From Chara braunii (taxonomy: Eukaryota > Streptophyta > Charophyceae > Charales > Characeae), in NCBI GenBank assembly GCA_003427395.1, contig BFEA01000076.1:3065237-3092640 (forward strand): a DNA stretch of 27,404 bases, in the 5' to 3' direction. The translations under genes and the position numbers were made by a program. This document shows, piece by piece, positions 11,281 to 20,546 of the stretch. Within the stretch, counting starts at the first letter, position 1; every line of letters starts with the position of its first letter. Under the pieces are notes generated by a model. It was not told where the DNA came from and made no database searches. It saw only the letters and a list, made by a program, of their open reading frames with translations.

Positions 11281-11354
11281 TCACAAGCAGCCATGCAAGG
11301 GGACCCCAGTGCCAATTCCAAAGAATGACCCTTGTCAGGGGCTATTCCGAACAA

Positions 11355-11506
11355 CTTGGTTAGGGTCGTTCTTTCCATCTCCAAGTCGAACAGCCTGGTT
11401 AGGCCATTCTTATCCATTGCAATCAGACAACCTGGTTAGGACCATCCTTATCCATTTCAACTGGGCAGCCTGGTTAGGGTCATCCTTGTCCATTGCAATG
11501 TTAGCG
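11355..11506. repeat. 37-40-bp tandem repeat, 4 units
   Basis: Units start at 11355, 11395, 11432 and 11470 with CTTGGTTAGG or CTGGTTAGG, followed by a CATCCTTATCCATT-like block and CAA. Spacings are 40, 37 and 38 bp. Confidence 0.8.
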
Positions 11507-12035
11507 CCCGAGGGGGTGGGCCTCGAGGACACAGATCCTATCTCGTCTCGGGGGTTAGAGGGAGGCCATCGTCTTGGGTTTTTACGCATGCTTCTTCTTT
11601 TTCCCCATGTTTTTTGTCATTCTTATATCCATCCATACATCCGACTTAGCGTCTAGTACTCAGGTTGAGGCTCGCGGCCCCAAGCAGCACTAGCCCGCCC
11701 GACCGTTTAACCATTGCGAGGGGTGTTGCATCATTTCAATGTTTCACTGCCATTTTTCTGACTTCTCATATGCTCGTCAACGGTTTGGACTTGTCTGCGG
11801 TAGGTTGGATTAGGCTCCTAGGGAAGAGGATATCTCTTTACCCATAGGTCCCCTAACCTCTCACAAGGGCTCATGCAATTACGCATTCAGTCCTGGATAC
11901 ACAATTTCAAAGGAAAAACTCTCGCCATGACTGCATCTTCCAATGTTCAAGAGTTCACATGCCCCTGCTTATTTCCTCGAGGCAAAGTCAATCATCCCCA
12001 AAGTTCATTTCTTACTACCAAAAAAAGTTCACATT

Positions 12036-12350
12036 TTTCCCCGAAAAAGCGAATACTCATACAAAGTAGCACAAGGCTCCCAACCCCCGCTAGTTTCCTC
12101 AAGCCAAAAAGTAGTTTCATTGCAGTCCTTCCCAAAAAGGAGGACACAAAGTTCGAATGTGACGACAACATTACAATCTCGTCTCATCTGGATCCCCCTT
12201 ATTTTCCCCTTACTTACTCTTAGCCAACGCAACCTGTTACATTTCTATATCTAAGTGCACTGATCCTTATGTATTTTCCCGAAAAGCAACGACTTACACG
12301 AAGTAGCACCCATTGCCCGATTTTTAGTCAAAAGTTGCCTCATTTCAGTT
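12036..12350. repeat. decayed about 240-bp direct duplication
   Basis: A block at about 12038 (CCCGAAAAAGCGAATACTCA, then AAAGTAGCAC) resembles one at about 12277 (CCCGAAAAGCAACGACTTAC, then GAAGTAGCAC), both followed further on by AAAAGT and CATT-CAGT blocks. The match is imperfect and was judged by eye. Confidence 0.4.
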
Positions 12351-12457
12351 CATTTGGCAGAGCTCCAATGCGTAATTCAATATGGCAGTTGTCCATGCCC
12401 AGGTACCAACCCTTCCCAATTTCTAGTTACCCCCCCCCCATTGCGCCTGCTATTCCC

Positions 12458-13110
12458 CTAATGTCCAGGTGGTCTGCGTTGAGCCTCTCTCCTTGCGCGA
12501 TTCTCCCCTTCCTGCTTCATTTGCCTCTTTGTTCTTTGAAACCGAAGGAGTGTCTGTTCCGTGAAGAAGGTTGTTGGGGCTAGATCCTCTCCCCTGCCCA
12601 GCTTTTCCCTTGCCTTCATGATCCACTGGTATCGCAAGATAGTGCCCCATTGATCGAACCAATCACTGAACTCATACCTGAACTCTTCTATCCATTTATC
12701 ATTTTTCTCTCCCGATTGCTCCCCTCTTCCCCGTTCTTCTCTTGTGGGCGTTGTTACCTCGTCCTCCTCCTCGTCGCTGGTGAGGTCCATGAACTCAACT
12801 GGCTCATTCTACCCCGGCCATAGTCCCTCCTCTGGGTACCCTCTTCGTTGCTGCTAGGATCACTCTCTGACGGCAACTCTATTGGCTCCCCTTCCTTCAG
12901 TGGTGATGGCCCTCTGGTCCCTTGTTTCCTGCCCCCTCTATTTAGCACCAGGTTATGGTGAAACCCCACATGTAACTTCCTATTCCTGGAGCTTGATTCC
13001 CCAACCTGTCTCGATGACTGCCCCTCAGTAGGCCTATTGATAGCGTTGCTATCATTTTCATTTCCGAATTCTATTTTGCCGATTGCTGTTTGCTCCTTGC
13101 CTGGTCCTAT
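12458..13110 (-). pseudogene. unknown acidic protein downstream of integrase, one frame break
   Basis: I do not recognise the protein. One frame is open from just after a TGA at 13111-13113 to a stop at 12754. It is rich in S, E, R and N and carries an ELPSESDPSSNEEG segment. The next frame, open to 12458, continues in the same style: EPVEFMDLTSDEEEDEV, then an aromatic stretch (EEFRYEFSDWFDQWG), then a basic K/R/Q-rich tail. One base lost at the AA near 12807 would join the two, so they probably formed one product of about 210 residues. It lies 3' of integrase on the same strand, where Ty3-type elements may carry an env-like or other third ORF. No signal peptide or membrane segment is visible, which argues against an envelope protein. 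No ATG was found at the front of the open frame, so the start is undefined. Confidence 0.5.
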
Positions 13111-13246
13111 TCATGCATAATAATCACCACAACCCCTCATACACACGCGTTCCCTTCCACTCCCATTTGCGGCTTTGGAGGTTTCCCTAGGACTCTTGCT
13201 TGCCCCCATATAGTTGGTAGCCCCATTATCCCTTAGAACCCTCGAC

Positions 13247-13395
13247 ACATTGTCCCAACCCATAGATGCCCCATGTAGACAGTCCATGGCATCACCCCCC
13301 CCTCCAAAAACTATGGTACATTGTCCCAGCCCATAAGTACCTCGCGTAGACAGTTCCCAACGTTACCCCACAAAAACTATAATACACTGTCCAGT
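13247..13395. repeat. 66-71-bp tandem repeat, about 2.2 units
   Basis: ACATTGTCCC occurs at 13247 and 13318 and a decayed ACACTGTCC at 13384. The first two are each followed by ACCCATA or GCCCATA, GTAGACAG and CAAAAACTAT blocks. It lies between the integrase stop and the acidic ORF, in what would be the 3' part of the minus-strand element. Confidence 0.75.
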
Positions 13396-13470
13396 GCTCC
13401 CAGGCCCAGTCACAGTCAGCCCAGGCAGTCTCCCCACGTTCCACAAACGTCAAGACACACAAACGAACAA

Positions 13471-13500
13471 TCCCTGTGGTCATGATCACTTCCACAGGGA
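13471..13500. other. 9-bp perfect stem-loop just past the integrase stop
   Basis: TCCCTGTGG (13471-13479) and CCACAGGGA (13492-13500) are exact complements around a 12-nt loop that contains overlapping TCATGA and TGATCA palindromes. It begins 34 nt 3' of the integrase stop codon (13535) on the minus strand. A role in 3' end formation or a transposon end is possible but not shown. Confidence 0.8.
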
Positions 13501-13534
13501 GGCGGTCCAGAACTTATAGCGAGCTACCTGTCTT

Positions 13535-15387
13535 TCAGGCTATCAGTTCCGCAGTTTCTCTGTCCTGGGCCTCTTGTAACCACTGTTCCACCAGATCCCT
13601 GCTCAGAAATCTGACCAATCTCTGTTCCGGAAATGACCCTCTTATGCTAGTACCATCGAGATCCTCAAGTTCAAATGTGTTCAGTCCCACCCGCTTAGCG
13701 ATCCTGTAAGGCCCTTTGAATTTTTTTCCCAGTTGCCCGGACCATGTGCTTTCAAGAGCCGAGTTCCTAACTAACACCTTTTCCCCCACCTTGAGTGGCT
13801 CCTTCCGAATGTTCTTAACCTGGTCCCATCTTGCTTTATCCCTCATTCGGTTGTCCGTCACACGATTGACTATTTCCTCAAGTGCCTCCTCATTTCTGGC
13901 AACCTGCTGGGAACGTGCAGTGATTGACTCTTCCGTGCTCAAGTGTGGGTCGTCATCCAGCCTATTCCAGGTAGGGACCAAAGCTTCTATCGGAAAATCG
14001 ATCTCCCTTCCATACCAGAGTTCTGCTGGAATACATCCCGTTATTCTTTTTGGAGCAATATTCTCGGCGAAAACTGCCTGCTTGAGAAACAGTGGCCAAC
14101 TTCCCAAATTATCTGCTGCCAACTTTGCGATTGTGTTCTTCAAAGTCCGGTGACCCCTTTCTACTGGTGCATTTGCCTCAGGATGGTAGGGCTCGGTGAT
14201 CTTGATCCGTACACACAGTGTCTTAAGCCTATTCAACACTTCCTGGTTAACGAATTTTGTCCCATTGTCTGCTATAAACCTGCGCACGAAGGGGTGCCTT
14301 AGGTAGAAATCTTCCACCCAGTCGGCCACTGCTTTCCCCGTCTTCTTCTTGAGGGCTGTGGCTTCTACATATCCACTTAGATTATCCCTTGCATCCAAGA
14401 TGTATCTAAACCCATCCGTTGATACGGGCATAACGGCAAGGTCGAGGTGAACAAGGTGTCCGAGTCCCAGTACCCGGGTGGGTCTAAGGGGCTCGTAAAC
14501 CCGTACGGAGTTCCTCTCTTGACATATCAGACACGTTTGACAGTACATTGCGACCATGCCTGCCATTACTGGCCATAAATATAGGGGCACAATCTTTGCA
14601 AGCGTCCTTTTTGACGACCGGTGACCCCCAGCTAGTCCATCATGCATTGCTTGAATTATGTCCAGCTGCCTAGACCTCCCGCAGACGACGCGTCTAGGCA
14701 TCATCCCTTCCTCTCTCTTGAACAGGTGGCCATTTCTTAGGACGTACTTTTCTACTTCCTCCCTTGCTTTGGGTCTGACTTCCATGGGTTGTTTGTTCCC
14801 AACAAGCAGCAAGCCGATTTCTTTGAAAACGCCCTCATACATTTGTATGAGGAAGAATTTCTGTTCGTTCTGATCCGCACCCTACTCCTCCCGAGTGAGG
14901 TTGACTAGGTACTGACACTCCTTCTGTGCCCAGGTTTCGGCCAATGTCATTACGGCGTTTCGTCCCCCTTCCACGGTCATTGCCATCAATTCCTATCTGG
15001 CCCCTTCTTCTGCTCCCCACGAGTCTTTTTCCTCTTTACGCCTGACCGTGGTAACTGGTCCTTCCCTTAGTTCTGCAACTACTGATGGTGCGCCTTTTTC
15101 TAGGGTTTCAATCAACAACTGTCCTGTTCTAATTGTCGGATCTGCCATCTCATTATCCACGACAAGGGTCCCTCCTTCGTACTCTAGGAAGGCGTCAATT
15201 GGTTCTGCGTCCTCTACTCCTTCTGTCGTGATACAAACCCTGCTCAACCCATCTACCCTATTTCGAAGCCCTGCAATTCGCTTGACCTTATAGTCGAATT
15301 GTCATATGAAGCCTATCCATCTGCCGATAGTCGGGTCTATGGGCTTGTAGTTCTTTAGGGCTTCGACAACGTTGGTGGGATCGATCC
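13535..15387 (-). pseudogene. integrase with connector; catalytic core and C-terminus intact
   Basis: The frame continues from RNase H through RIDPTNVVEALKNYKP and GLRNRVDGLSRVCITTEGVE, with in-frame stops at 15302 (TGA), 14993 (TAG) and 14882 (TAG). From 14842 it is open for 435 codons. Counting from that Met: an HHCC zinc domain (H67, H74, C104, C107), catalytic D134 (VHLDLAVMP), D192 (IADNGTKF) and E228 (NAPVERGH). The last two are exactly 35 residues apart, the canonical D,D35E spacing. A GPY/F module (KFKGPYRIAKR, 374-384) follows near the C-terminus. No chromodomain is visible. Integrase would join element ends to host DNA. The catalytic part is the best preserved piece of the element; the stops all fall in the RNase H-integrase connector. 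Confidence 0.9.
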
Positions 15388-15585
15388 TTAGGATAAATCG
15401 CCTCTTAACAGGTATGCCTGGAAGGTCTTAAGACAATGCAGGATTGCTAAGACCTCCTTCTTGAACTGCGAATACCGTCGTTCTGCTGAATTCAGAGTCT
15501 CACTTTCAAATCTGATTGGTCTTTATTTGCCCTCCTTGCTTCTCTGTATCAATACTCCTCCCACTGCCAATGGTCCCCCATTTGT
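15388..15585 (-). pseudogene. RNase H domain fragment, in another frame with a stop
   Basis: In the -1 frame relative to RT, starting at 15585, the sequence reads TNGGPLAVGGVLIQ, then a TAA stop, then RPIRFESETLNSAERRYSQF and KKEVLAILHCLKTFQAYL. This is the typical retroelement RNase H pattern: a first strand carrying the metal-binding Asp, then RPI..S..L..AE..Y...KE.LAI. The position normally D (DGG or DAS) reads Asn (AAT), so the first catalytic Asp appears lost. The frame ends at TAA 15388-15390, where a one-base loss leads on into the integrase frame (RIDPTNVVEAL). Confidence 0.75.
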
Positions 15586-16892
15586 TCTAAGATGAAGGGT
15601 CGTCCTACCTCGTCATTTAAACAGGGTGCTGCTAACGTGACGTGATCGGACAACAGGATGTCTTTCAGGGTCTGGGCTGCCTCTTTCCTATCCTCTGTCC
15701 AATCCATAGTGCCACCTTCCCTGATCATCGCGCGGATGGGTTCTGCTATCTTTGCGAAACCTTTGATGAAGATCCTCCAGAACCCAACCACCCCTAGGAA
15801 GGCTCGTACTTCCGTCGTGGTACGCAGGGGTGTCAGCCACTGAGAGATCTTATCAGTCTTTGCTGGATCGGGTCTCCTCCCATAAGCTCCACAGCGGAAT
15901 CCCAGTATGGTTACTTCCAGGACGGTCAGGATGCTCTTGGGTCCGCTTGCAGTAATGTTGTAGACTAGGAATCGCTGGAGTAAGTCCATAGTATCCTGCA
16001 AGGGGTTCGAGACGAACTTTCGCACTCCCGGTTGTACTTTCGTCTCATCTTTGTATCTTGCGCCTTTTACGGGATTATCATCTATGTAAGGTTCACACTT
16101 TTCCGGAAACATATCCCCTGCGACGGCAAGCATCCTCCTCTGAGCTTCTGCTACCGCATTTGTGAAGCCTATAGGGGTCACTTGCATCTGCAGCTGTCCT
16201 ACCAAGGTGTGCATTGCGGTATACGGTCTATCCCTCGCGTCGAACGGCAACTGATCATATCCTGAGTACACGTCTACTAGGGAGTAAATGTTCCACCCTG
16301 CATGAGATTCTGCCAATAAGTCGGTCTGTGGAAGCGAGCCTGCGTCCCTAATTGTTACCGAATCGAGCTTCTGCAGGTCCTGGATCCACCTGAGTGTCTT
16401 ATTGGGTTTTCTGAACACGAACCACTTGTTCGCGTAGGGAGATGCGGTGGGTTCAGCCACAAAAGAATCTATTTTGGCTCTAAGCAGATCGGTGACCTCC
16501 GCTACTATGCCAAACTCGTAGGCGGACCCTTTATCATTCCAACAGTCGTGTTGTACGGTGTGGATCCTGACAGGGGGAACTAGCTTTGCGTCCAATCGTC
16601 CTTTCTGATGATCGTTGAAGGCGAAAGATAAATGAAACTCCTGACATGCTTTTCTTATTAACTGAGTTTCTTCCGCTGTTAGAAACTCTTCCACTCCTAT
16701 TTTCATAGTGTCCGCTACCTCATTTGGTATGCGATGCCCTTCCGTTGCTCGTCTCTCCCTTATTACCCGCAAGATTTCCTCCTCCTTCTGCATGGCCTCT
16801 TCCTTTGACGTTTCTACTAGGATCAAGACCGGCTTGGCCTTCTTGCCTACGGGTTTATACTTTCGCACACTACCTTCGAGGATCGTTGTCCT
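15549..16892 (-). pseudogene. pol: reverse transcriptase domain (open frame of about 440 codons)
   Basis: The frame is open without a stop across the whole RT domain. Residues are counted from the first Met at 16868. A template-grip segment with FVFRKPNKTLRWIQDLQKLD lies at 151-169. Catalytic Asp199 is in SLVDVYSGYDQ, the fingers/palm block TPIGFTNAVAEAQ at 231-243, and the YIDD box at 261-264 (two catalytic Asp). The thumb and connection follow with LTPLRTTTEVRAFLGVVGFW at 345-364. These are all expected Ty3/gypsy RT blocks with the metal-binding triad intact. The upstream coding frame ends at 16847 and overlaps this one. The heptamer T-TTT-TTA at 16892-16898 lies in the upstream frame where a -1 slip would enter RT. 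After ILE (codons 426-428) the frame is lost by an apparent one-base deletion at the start of RNase H. Confidence 0.9.
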
Positions 16893-17826
16893 AAAAAATG
16901 AACAGTCGGGATCAGTTTTGCTACCTCCAGGACGCGGGGCTGGATGTTGACTAGCTTCTCATTCAGATAGTAGCCCTTTCGAACCCCATCCTCAAATCTG
17001 GCAAGCGCTGCGAGGTCCACCCCCACTTTGTGGTATCTGATGGCCTTAACGAGTTGTAATAAATCTGGAATTTCAAGCACTACCTCCGACGTTTCATTCC
17101 GGGCTTCCTTTGGTTTGGGCAAGCTGGCCCCTAGTTCGACTTCCGACTCTTTTTCTGCCACCATAACTTCCAGGGACTCGTCCTCTGGCCTCCTCTTCTT
17201 TACGGGCAAGTCCATCTTGATCCACTCCGTTTTACTAAAAGCCTCCTCAATCATAATTTCTATCATTTTCCTCATTCCTTCCATTCGTGCGAATGCCCCC
17301 TTCCGTGCACTTTCTTCGAATGTTGGCGACCAGGTTACCAATTTGCCCTTCGGAGGGTCCCCTCCGGTTCCGAGGAGTCGGAGGAGTTCCCCGAGACCAG
17401 TCACCGGATCCTCTATGTCTACCATGTACGTGTCGTCATGCAAGTGCATGCCAATCATCTCTACACTGGCGCACCATGGTCTCCCATTACGTCGTGATCC
17501 ATTTCTTCCATCACAGTCCTCTGATGATAGGACTAGATGGATTCCCGGATTCCTGCCATGACTGCACATTTGGTGACATACCCTGTGAAAGGAATTTCGC
17601 CACCGTCTCCCCGGATACTCCCTGCTACTTCCTTGTTTACCGTGCACCCCGTGACCGTTGCAAAATCTCGTCGTATGAGGGTGATTTCTGCTCCGCCGTC
17701 CACTAACGCGTCAGTGTGGTGAGTTCCGATTTGAACTTTAAGTTTTCCAACTGGTAATGCATGAAAGCTAAGCTTTGTCCCGGGGGTGGTGCCCTCATGA
17801 CTTCGCCACCTTCACGATCCGGTAGG
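16847..17826 (-). pseudogene. retroviral-type aspartic protease, split over two frames
   Basis: In the -1 frame relative to gag, open from about 17826, the sequence ALPVGKLKVQIG leads to LVDGGAEITLI at 17679-17706. This is the protease flap-to-active-site layout, with DGGA (17689-17700) where D-S/T-G-A is usual. That frame meets a TAG soon after, and shifts again at a G-run (17483-17485) into a frame continuing GRPWCASVEMIGMHL and MVDIEDPVTG, a block I associate with the end of Ty3-type proteases. A 200-residue hydrophilic connector (KKRRPEDESLEV) then runs to 16847. The enzyme would dimerise and cut Gag-Pol. As written it cannot be made without two -1 shifts and reading past a stop. The Gly in place of Ser/Thr beside the catalytic Asp is unusual and may be natural in this lineage or a mutation. 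Confidence 0.75.
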
Positions 17827-20093
17827 CTTAAGCGGATGTCCGCAAAAACTTTCTCCAAATCTCCCAGGCCCCCTGGAATGCTTTGGAGGTTGGAGACTCC
17901 CTGTGGCGCCTCGGCCTCTTCTGTGTCCTGCTCTTGCAGTTCCGGGGCCTCCTCTACCTCTACGTGCTTACGCGTTAGCAACTGCCTGAGTCCTTTAAGC
18001 AACCTCGGGCTGGCTAGCAGCATGGTCTGAAAGGACAACGATACCATGGTACCCAGTAGCTTACTCAAGCTGCCATCCATTTTTGGCGAATTTAGGATCG
18101 GAATTTGATACCTGAACTTCTTCTTTGCCGCCGTAGCCTTGTCTATCGGTTCGTCCTCCCTTGGCTTCCCATAAATCTTTTCTTGTTCTCCGGCTTCGGT
18201 CTCTTGCTGGCCCGTGCTTGTCCCTGCGGATTCTTCCATTACTGTATCTTGAATAAGCTTCTTTTCTGCGCTGGCCCGGCGAGTGGTAATATTTACCCTA
18301 TCCTGGTCATTGCCTTCTAGGATAAAATTGGCCTGTGGTCCCCGTCCCTTTGGCTGGTCCCAGACAATCTGGGCTATCGGCTCTACTTCTACGGCAGCTA
18401 TCTCTAAGTTATTCAGGAGGATGACGGCTCGCCGCATCCCTCCTAGCGAGTTCCAATTGACACGCTCCCCACTGGGTCCGAGGATCTCGCCTTTGAGGGA
18501 CCTACTGCACCTCTGTCGCTCGATATCGTGATAGAGTCTCGGGCAGACCCGTACGAAATGCCCGATCATGGTGCAATACTTGCATTATTCGTTAATCGGG
18601 TCCCTCCTGCCAAATCCCCGGTTTGCTACAGCTGCGGGAACCACGGCTTCTTGGGGCGGGAGGACGGGTCTGGACACTTGAGCCTGCATTACTAACAACG
18701 CATTTTCCATTCTGTCCATCTTGCTGTCAACCCCGTGCACTCGTTCGTGCAGGCTCTCTATCCCCTTTTTGACCTTATTCCCTTTCTTCCCTGTCAGATC
18801 TATGAACTCCCCTTCCTTAAGTAGGGCTAGCGTCTCGGTAACCACTGTCTTTTCCACAAGGTCTGTTACGGTGCTGAAGTCCACGTCTCTTGTGTATTCG
18901 AACTTACCAATCTGTTGGTATGCTGACAAAATCTTATTGTTATCGAACTCGGAAAACTGCCTGAGGAAGTATTTACTCATTATACGGTCCGTTACCCCGG
19001 GAATTTGCAGAGCCACTAACGTGAATGCCCTTAGGAAATCATTGTCAGTCGCATAGTTTTTCCTCTGGACTGCGGCTAATTCGGCCTCTGTTGCCATTTT
19101 CTCCGCCTTCAGGTATTTCCTCATCATCTCATTCCTGGTTTCTTTCCAGGATCCACTTGAGGCGACGATGGCCATAATGTCCCTGCCTAAGCTTAGTGAC
19201 ACGTGCTGCCCCAGGTGCTCCATCTTTTCCTCTTCCGTCCATTTTAGTAGGGTTGCTAGGTTCTCATAGTCTATTAGAAACTCCGTAATGTTGGCCCTAT
19301 CGAATGTGAATTTCTTCTTTGCATCTGCGAGATATCCCTGGTTCTTGTTTAGTGTCCTGTTGAGGGTGGCGACTACCCTCTTGAGACCATCTTCGGATGC
19401 AGCCGCTTCCCCGGCTACACTGGTCCCTTTCCCTTCCTTGCTTTCCCTCTGCTTCTCTCTGATTTTGGGCATTCCTTCTACGTCAAACCATCCTAGCACT
19501 CTCTCCTTAAGGCTCCAGAGTCCGTCACACGCCCCTGTCACTTCGGTGTGGCCGGCAGTCTGCTAATGCCGCCGTCGATGGCGGGCGGTGTCATAGCGTT
19601 TTCCGTCCCTTCTGCCGGGGGGTCGTCCTTGCTTGTTAGGCGTCCCCCTGTGGCTATTATCCTTTCCTTCATATCTGGCCTCGTCATGAGTGGTCCTGTG
19701 CCCCTCTCGTGACCCTATGCCCTGGTGGTCCTCCTCATCCCCAGCCATCATCTGCTCGATGAGCCTTGCCTTAAATTATGTAGTCCGCTTTTCTATCTCT
19801 GCCAGTTTGCGACGGGTATCTAAGACTTTCGTCTTTTTAGGGGTTGTTCCTGTTGAATTCCGATGGCTTGTTTTCACGTCGTTTCCCCCTTCCCTGTTTT
19901 CCTGAGGTCCCCTTTTGCTACCCCCAACTTTCCCGGAACTTTCTCCTGTTGAAATGTCTTTTCCATCTTCTCGGGTTCCTTCCGGTTTGGATGACTCTCG
20001 ATCCTTCACTGATCCCTCGTTTCGTTCCTCACCCCCATTCGTACCCTGGCTCCCCCTGCTCTGCTGATCATCGAATTCTTCTTCTGTCGCCAT
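17703..20093 (-). pseudogene. gag: Gag polyprotein frame (capsid, zinc knuckle, linker) with three internal stops
   Basis: One reading frame of 797 codons runs from ATG at 20093 to TAG at 17703, interrupted by TAA at 19776, TAG at 19563 and TAA at 18585. The N-terminal part (about 180 codons) is E/D/R/G-rich and polar. The middle (about 19322-18900) resembles a retrotransposon Gag/capsid domain: FTFDRANITEFLIDYENLA, then helical segments with FLRAFTLVALQIPG. At 18543-18584 is a perfect CX2CX4HX4C zinc knuckle, the RNA-binding hallmark of nucleocapsid; its first Cys codon directly follows the third stop. A 280-residue linker rich in E, Q and A follows before protease. The ATG was chosen because it has a purine at -3, G at +4 and the same ATGGC start as the upstream genes. 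A C-rich run near 17782-17786 is the likely place where the frame slips into protease. Confidence 0.85.
18543..18584 (-). other. CCHC zinc knuckle
   Basis: C-KY-C-TMIG-H-FVRV-C gives exact CX2CX4HX4C spacing. It is read in the gag frame, immediately after the in-frame TAA at 18585-18587. Confidence 0.93.
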
Positions 20094-20546
20094 TCCCTTT
20101 ACCTAGCCTGCACATGGAGAAAAACATTATTGCGAAAAATGGTCGGATGTTCATAACTGTCCTAGTCCCGGCTCTAAAACCCGCCTATTCCCATATTTTT
20201 TGCATTTTATATTAATCGGTCTGATTCTCCTAGCTTTTATTTCCCAGGGCGTCCTTCATGTTTTTCTTCCGCCGGGCCTTGCCACCGCCGCTCGGCGTTT
20301 CTTTACTGCCGCGCTTAGGTTCTTAGGGCGGTGCCTGAGCCTAGTGGCTTTCCTATTGGGTATGACCCTTTTGGCTTATTGGCATCCAGGTGCCTCAAAA
20401 CTTTTGGAGCGGGTGGTCTTCCTAGTTCCTTCCTGCCGCATCATTGGGTTGGACGGGACTCCAACCACTGCCCCTCTTTTGCTGACGGCCGCCTACTTAT
20501 CTTGGTACCCATCCTTTGTTTTCCTACCTCTTCCTGACGTGTTTTC
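20094..20546. other. gag leader / spacer between copy A and gag
   Basis: This 453-nt gap holds no minus-strand gene. Just before gag on the minus strand is a good 3' splice-site-like stretch, TTTTTCTCCATGTGCAG followed by G (about 20108-20124). On the plus strand a frame from about 20200 to 20616 encodes a hydrophobic, possibly membrane-spanning peptide, but it has no upstream ATG and overlaps the end of copy A, so I do not call it a gene. Confidence 0.5.
20107..20114 (-). promoter_or_regulatory. TGTGCAGG element before gag (putative splice acceptor)
   Basis: The octamer ends 13 nt before the gag ATG (20093). It is preceded by a pyrimidine run (TTTTTCTCC), as in a eukaryotic 3' splice site (Y-run, CAG, G). 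The same octamer precedes copies A and C. Function as an acceptor is inferred. Confidence 0.5.

Larger units (their letters stand above)
8441..12450. other. no recognisable gene; scattered short repeats and hairpins
   Basis: Both strands hold only short overlapping open frames, mostly Ser/Leu/Pro/Phe-rich from C/T-rich sequence. None has a recognisable domain. What can be supported is structural: hairpins at 8861-8930 and 9262-9286, a palindrome at 9388-9415, tandem repeats at 9936-10130 and 11355-11506, and degenerate repeats at 11031-11280 and 12036-12350. Part of this stretch could be 3' untranslated or LTR sequence of the minus-strand retroelement, but I found no matching repeat on the other side to prove it. 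Confidence 0.55.
13535..20093 (-). mobile_element. Ty3/gypsy-type LTR retroelement internal region, decayed
   Basis: On the minus strand the order is gag, CCHC zinc knuckle, aspartic protease, reverse transcriptase, RNase H, integrase. Integrase after RNase H is the Ty3/gypsy order (Copia-type elements place integrase before RT). The coding frame changes five times, each time by -1, and at least seven in-frame stops interrupt it, so it cannot be translated conventionally as it stands. Flanking LTRs, primer-binding site and target-site duplication were not identified by eye. A block of four related genes lies immediately 5' of gag in the same orientation and may belong to the element. From memory the motifs resemble elements of charophyte algae and basidiomycetes. 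Confidence 0.93.

Noticed and set aside
13716-19905. Plus-strand frames of 60-180 codons opposite gag, RT and integrase
   Set aside because: Antisense shadows of a recognised coding region; no independent motifs.
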